A stretch of 64,000 nt of DNA from the NCBI GenBank assembly GCA_013416795.1, contig RQSC01000018.1, forward strand, positions 1 through 64,000, given 5' to 3'. The position numbers and the translations under genes are program-made. Below are positions 60,832 through 64,000 of this stretch, piece after piece. The DNA is from Prasinococcaceae sp. CCMP 1430. Its lineage: Eukaryota > Prasinodermophyta > Palmophyllophyceae > Prasinococcales > Prasinococcaceae. The notes under the pieces are model-generated. The model ran no database searches and was not told the origin of the DNA. It was given only the letters and a program-made list of their open reading frames with translations. How positions within the stretch are numbered: the first letter of the stretch is position 1; the number at the start of each line of letters is the position of its first letter.

Positions 60832-62175
60832 TCAATGAAAGAGCTTCTCCCCGCGGCCAAAGATGGCAAAGACCACTGCGACCGCCGCACAGATAGCACC
60901 GGCCACGTGGAAGACGGGCGCCCACGTCCCGTGAGTCACGTGCAGGATGGTGCCGGTGAGTTTTACGCCGACCACTCCCGCGAGCGTGCCAGCGGAGTTG
61001 GAGAGACCCATCAGCACGCCGGCGTACCTCGGAGCAATGTCCATGTGATTGACGGCAAAGCCGCCACGAGCGATTGCGGCCGCACCGACCGCCACCGCAA
61101 TCACAAGTGCAGCCGCCGACGGGTTAGTGACGTATGGCACGGCGGCCAGAGCGAGCGTCGAAAGCGCAAAGCCCGCACTGTTGATGTACTTGCGTGCAGT
61201 AGCCACCGAGTTCCCTCGCGAGATGAGCGCATCGGACAGCAGCCCACCCACCGTCGTGCAAACGGTCATGACGAAGTACGGGCCGGAGCTCGCGAGCTTG
61301 TTGCCTGCGAGCCTTACACCCAGGGCCTCCTCAAAGTACGTCGGCTGCCAAGACACGAGCACGTATACGAGGTAGTGATAGCCGAAGTTGTTCACAATGA
61401 TGGCCCATACAGCCGGCGACCGAAACATGGCTCCCCAGGGGATGGCCCCGCCTCGCACCACGACGCTCGCCCCCTTCGCGCCCGACCCGCCGTTGGCCGA
61501 TGGCGCCGTGGTTGGGAGCGTGTCGCGCTTAATACCCCCGGGTAGCGCTCGGTGGGGGAAAGCGGCGACGAAGAAGGCCAGCCAGAACACGGACGCAGCT
61601 GCGTGCACCTGGAGCTGCCCCCTTGCACCGATCGCCTCGACCGTCGCGGGCGCGACGAGCATCGCAACCGCGCTGCCGAGGTACATGCCCGACATCGCGA
61701 CCGACACGCATCGCGAGCGCGCGTGCGGCGCGATCCATTCCGCGAGCAGCGTATGAACGCTCGGGAAGACCACGCCCTGCACCACGCCTACGCAGACGCG
61801 TGCGGCTGCCACACTCGTCAGCCACCACGGCGAATCCCCAACATCGCTGCCCTCGACCTTATCTGTCATGGGCGTGAGGATTGACACCACCGCGAGAGTG
61901 ATCATGCTCGAGCACAGCACGCGCTGCCCGCCGAGCTTGCTCGCTAGGTAGCCGCCAGGCACCTGCGTGAGCGCATAGCCCCAGTAAAACGCTGACAGCA
62001 CCGTTCCCTTGTCCGCCTGTGAGAGCCCCCGCTGCGCCGCTGCCGCCGTGAACGCCACGTTGAATCCGGTGCGCTCGACGTATGCGACGAGCGTCGCCAT
62101 GAAACACAGCGCGACCACTCGCGCGCCCGGTGGCGCCACCGGCGCGCAAGGCCCACCTTGCCGCGCGTCCTTCAT
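60832..62175 (-). CDS. MFS transporter of the SLC17/ANTR anion family
   Basis: 447 residues from the ATG at 62173-62175 with about 12 hydrophobic segments. TM1 is VVALCFMATLVAYVERTGFN. The YWGYALTQVPGGYLASKLGG block, GVVQGVVFPSVHTLLAEWIA, and NFGYHYLVYVLVSWQPTYFE with GPYFVMTVCTTVGGLLSD are diagnostic for SLC17 and plant ANTR (phosphate or organic anion) carriers. The frame is open upstream to 62583 through GC-rich sequence, but no better start is seen. The short N-terminus before TM1 does not look like a plastid transit peptide, so a plastid or plasma-membrane location is undecided. Intronless. Confidence 0.88.
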   Translation of the reverse strand: MKDARQGGPCAPVAPPGARVVALCFMATLVAYVERTGFNVAFTAAAAQRGLSQADKGTVLSAFYWGYALTQVPGGYLASKLGGQRVLCSSMITLAVVSILTPMTDKVEGSDVGDSPWWLTSVAAARVCVGVVQGVVFPSVHTLLAEWIAPHARSRCVSVAMSGMYLGSAVAMLVAPATVEAIGARGQLQVHAAASVFWLAFFVAAFPHRALPGGIKRDTLPTTAPSANGGSGAKGASVVVRGGAIPWGAMFRSPAVWAIIVNNFGYHYLVYVLVSWQPTYFEEALGVRLAGNKLASSGPYFVMTVCTTVGGLLSDALISRGNSVATARKYINSAGFALSTLALAAVPYVTNPSAAALVIAVAVGAAAIARGGFAVNHMDIAPRYAGVLMGLSNSAGTLAGVVGVKLTGTILHVTHGTWAPVFHVAGAICAAVAVVFAIFGRGEKLFH

Positions 62176-62830
62176 CGCGGCCCCGGCAGGCGTGCCCCCC
62201 GTCGCTGGCGCCTGCGCCCCCCATGTGGTTCGAATTGGGGGTATGCCGGGGCGCGCGCGCGCGCGGGCGCGCGCGCGCGGGGCGCCGCGCGCGGGATCAG
62301 CGGCGCGCGGCGCGCGCGACCGGGGGCGCCCGCTCGCCGGCGAGCGATCTGTCCCCCAACCCCCAACCTTCGCACGGCCGAGCTCTCGGGCGCGCCCTGT
62401 CTTCCCCCCCTTCTGTCCACCTTCCCCCCACACCTCGCGTCGCGCCTGGGCCACGCGCTGTGGCAGGGACTCGCGGACTCGGCCGTCGAGAGGGGGGGGG
62501 GGGAATGTGTCGGGAACACTCGTCAACAGCCCTCCGTTGGGCCACGATACCATGCAGAAGCCAAATTTGGGAGCGCACATCAAAACGCATTGTCGGGCGC
62601 ACGCGCACGTGGTTTGATCTGCGCGGGCGAGGCGCGGCGCGCGGCGCGGGCTGGGGCGGCCTGGGTCGGCGGCGGAGGGTGCGGCACGCTGGGGGGAAAG
62701 GGTGGGGTGGGGGGGCGATGTGTCCGTACGCGAGGGACAGGAGCGGGCGAGAGCAGGGGCGGCCGGCGTCTAGAACATTAGGCTTACGTCCGCCGCGCCG
62801 TGCGCGCGCGCGCTGGCTGGCGCGCGACGC
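62176..62830. other. Spacer between MFS and LSM7 genes
   Basis: 655 bases containing a GC-alternating run (62252-62281), a G12 run (62492-62503) and GC-rich sequence. It should include the MFS promoter and LSM7 3' region. No coding segment supported. Confidence 0.5.
62492..62503 (+). repeat. G12 homopolymer
   Basis: Twelve consecutive G in the spacer upstream of the MFS gene. Confidence 0.9.
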
Positions 62831-63016
62831 TCACTGCACGAAGGGGTTCGCGATCGGCTCGAGGCCGTCCGCGGGCGCCACCAGCGTGACGCACGTGCCG
62901 CGGCACACGGTCAGGCCCAGCGGCCGCCGCTCGTCTGTGACCACACCCGCGTCCGCGGGGTCGCGCAGCGACTCCACGGTCTCGTCTAGCACGAGGTTGA
63001 GAATCTCGTCGTACCC
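62831..63016 (-). CDS. LSM7: LSM7, U6 snRNA-associated Sm-like protein, 3' exon only
   Basis: Component of the LSM2-8 ring (U6 snRNP) and of cytoplasmic LSM1-7 (mRNA decay). The exon begins behind an AG acceptor at 63017-63018 with GYDEILNLVLDETVESLRDP, continues with ERRPLGLTVCRGTCVTLVAP and ends NPFVQ, which matches the C-terminal two-thirds of LSM7 including the Sm2 motif V-C-R-G. The family's N-terminal Sm1 half (with V-R-V-K-F-x-G-G-R-E) is absent from 63017-63700 on this strand, so exon 1 is not visible: it is far upstream, displaced, or lost in assembly (an N lies at 63309). 61 codons plus stop. Confidence 0.85.
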   Translation of the reverse strand, partial: GYDEILNLVLDETVESLRDPADAGVVTDERRPLGLTVCRGTCVTLVAPADGLEPIANPFVQ

Positions 63017-63198
63017 CTGGCGTGCGCGCGCGGCCGCGTGGCGTTGGGGCGCGAGGGTGGGCGCGCGTCAGCCGCGCTCCTGCATGGTGCACGCGCGGGG
63101 CGCGGACGACGTCCAGATCGGACGCAGCGCGGCCGCCCAGCGGTGCGCCAGGCGCAAACGCTGCCCCCCCCCCCAACCGGCGCCGCCGTCGCCGGCTC

Positions 63199-64000
63199 AT
63201 GGTGCTCACTCGGCGGGCGCCCTCGCGTGTGGCGCGTTCGCTGGCAGGGAAGGTGGCCTCGGTGCTTGAGGGCTCCATCGCACGTGCCGAGTGGGTAGGG
63301 ATTCTTGTNCCTAGCGCGCCGGGGGCCCGGCGGCCGCCGATCGGGCTTGCGCGGCACTCGTGTGTGCGTGGCTTGGGGGGGACGTCCGCGCTCCGGGTGG
63401 TCGGCGTGATGTACGCGCCGCAGCCAGGCGGCGACCTCTACAGGCGACGCACGTCGGCGTCGGGACCCGAGAGCGCAGCGGCGACTGGCGCGGCGGGCGT
63501 CGCGGGGGGGGGGACGCGCGGCGGCATCGGCAGCGGCGGCGTGGGGTATGCAGGGGGCGGGGCGGCCGCCGCTTCTCGCGCGCCGGAGCGGCCCGGATCG
63601 CGGGCCAGGAACGCGCCCCTGACCATTGAGGACATCTCCGACATGCTCAAGGCCACCCACCCGCCCGCGAACCCCGCGCATGTGTGCGAAGACATCGAGA
63701 GATTCCTCGCGAACGCGGCGGACACGTACACCTACGGCGCGTTCTTCGAGCGGTGCTTCCCAGCGCTGCTCACGAGGGTGTACTCGTTCGAGCAGCCCTC
63801 CCGAGGGTGGGTGGCCACCGCGAAGGGGGAGGATGGGAAGGCCGTGGCAAAGCTGCTGCGACCAGACGGCCCGCTGATGCGTGCCGCGCGATTCGTGGAC
63901 GCGGACGAGGGGCGCTCGCTCGCCTTTTACTTTCCCACCAACCTGCTGCCAGCGAGCACGCGGGCGGCGCTGCTGTCTGACGCTGCGGCAGACCAGCTGG
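63199..64000 (+). CDS. Unrecognised protein, 3' partial (runs off the window)
   Basis: Frame open from the ATG at 63199 to the window end, 267 codons, without a stop. The first 140 residues are low complexity (Arg, Gly, Ala) and include one N at 63309. The better-supported part begins near 63619 with LTIEDISDMLKATHPPAN, then EDIERFLANAADTYTYGAFF, ERCFPALLTRVYSFEQPSRG, VAKLLRPDGPLMRAARFVDA and SLAFYFPTNLLPASTRAALL, which has the helical, evenly composed look of a real protein. An alternative start is the ATG at 63409. I do not recognise the family. It is divergent from LSM7, and the two 5' ends may overlap. Confidence 0.5.
   Translation, partial: MVLTRRAPSRVARSLAGKVASVLEGSIARAEWVGILXPSAPGARRPPIGLARHSCVRGLGGTSALRVVGVMYAPQPGGDLYRRRTSASGPESAAATGAAGVAGGGTRGGIGSGGVGYAGGGAAAASRAPERPGSRARNAPLTIEDISDMLKATHPPANPAHVCEDIERFLANAADTYTYGAFFERCFPALLTRVYSFEQPSRGWVATAKGEDGKAVAKLLRPDGPLMRAARFVDADEGRSLAFYFPTNLLPASTRAALLSDAAADQL
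63309..63309. other. Single ambiguous base (N)
   Basis: One N in the unrecognised plus-strand frame; a second single N is at 24253. Confidence 0.99.

Overview
The window is nuclear DNA from a GC-rich, intron-bearing eukaryote, most likely a flagellated, photosynthetic microalga. The evidence is combined: an axonemal inner-arm dynein heavy chain implies a flagellum; a CYP97B-type carotenoid hydroxylase, a GidB/RsmG methyltransferase and a plant-type substrate-binding protein imply a plastid; TRIP13/PCH2 implies meiosis; and a LUMINIDEPENDENS-like protein, a 3R-MYB, an EDR1-domain protein and a VAMP7-type R-SNARE fit an algal or plant-like gene set. I cannot fix the lineage; a haptophyte or another GC-rich alga would fit. 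There is no prokaryotic operon, CRISPR array, phage or transposase.

Layout, left to right. 0-9 kb: 5'-truncated GNL1 GTPase (+), LUMINIDEPENDENS-like regulator (+), DGAT2 acyltransferase (-), a small predicted membrane protein (-) and a CxxC protein of unknown function (+). 9-19.2 kb: 3R-MYB (-), an 812-base assembly gap with an alpha/beta-hydrolase fragment on its edge, RsmG (+), nicastrin (-) and a membrane-anchored sulfotransferase (+). 19.2-25.6 kb: a LysM membrane protein (-), a plastid-type substrate-binding protein (+) and about 2 kb of repeat-rich spacer. 25.6-38.5 kb: the dynein heavy chain (+), interrupted near its end by an exact 164-base tandem duplication. 38.5-49 kb: CYP97B (+), a Golgi-type sulfotransferase (-), an SDR (+), the AAR2 splicing factor (-) and a C2/RRxS-repeat protein (+). 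49-64 kb: a leishmanolysin-like M8 protease (+), a stand-alone EDR1 protein (-), VAMP7 (+), amidase (+), RING protein (-), TRIP13 (+), SLC17-like MFS transporter (-), the 3' exon of LSM7 (-) and an unrecognised open frame that runs off the end (+).

Most genes have zero to four short introns (about 75-350 bases). I placed 24 introns by joining conserved protein segments across frames. Donors are mostly GTGCG or GTACG rather than GTRAG. Short TAGGGTT (telo-box-like) elements recur in the spaces 5' of genes. The genes are a housekeeping mixture (splicing, ribosome assembly, lipid and carotenoid metabolism, trafficking, motility, meiosis) and do not form one pathway. I did not find a clear new multi-gene system. 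The most unusual items are the dynein duplication, the 88-base fragment shared by the C2 and M8 genes, the kinase-less EDR1 protein, and the recurrent promoter-like element.
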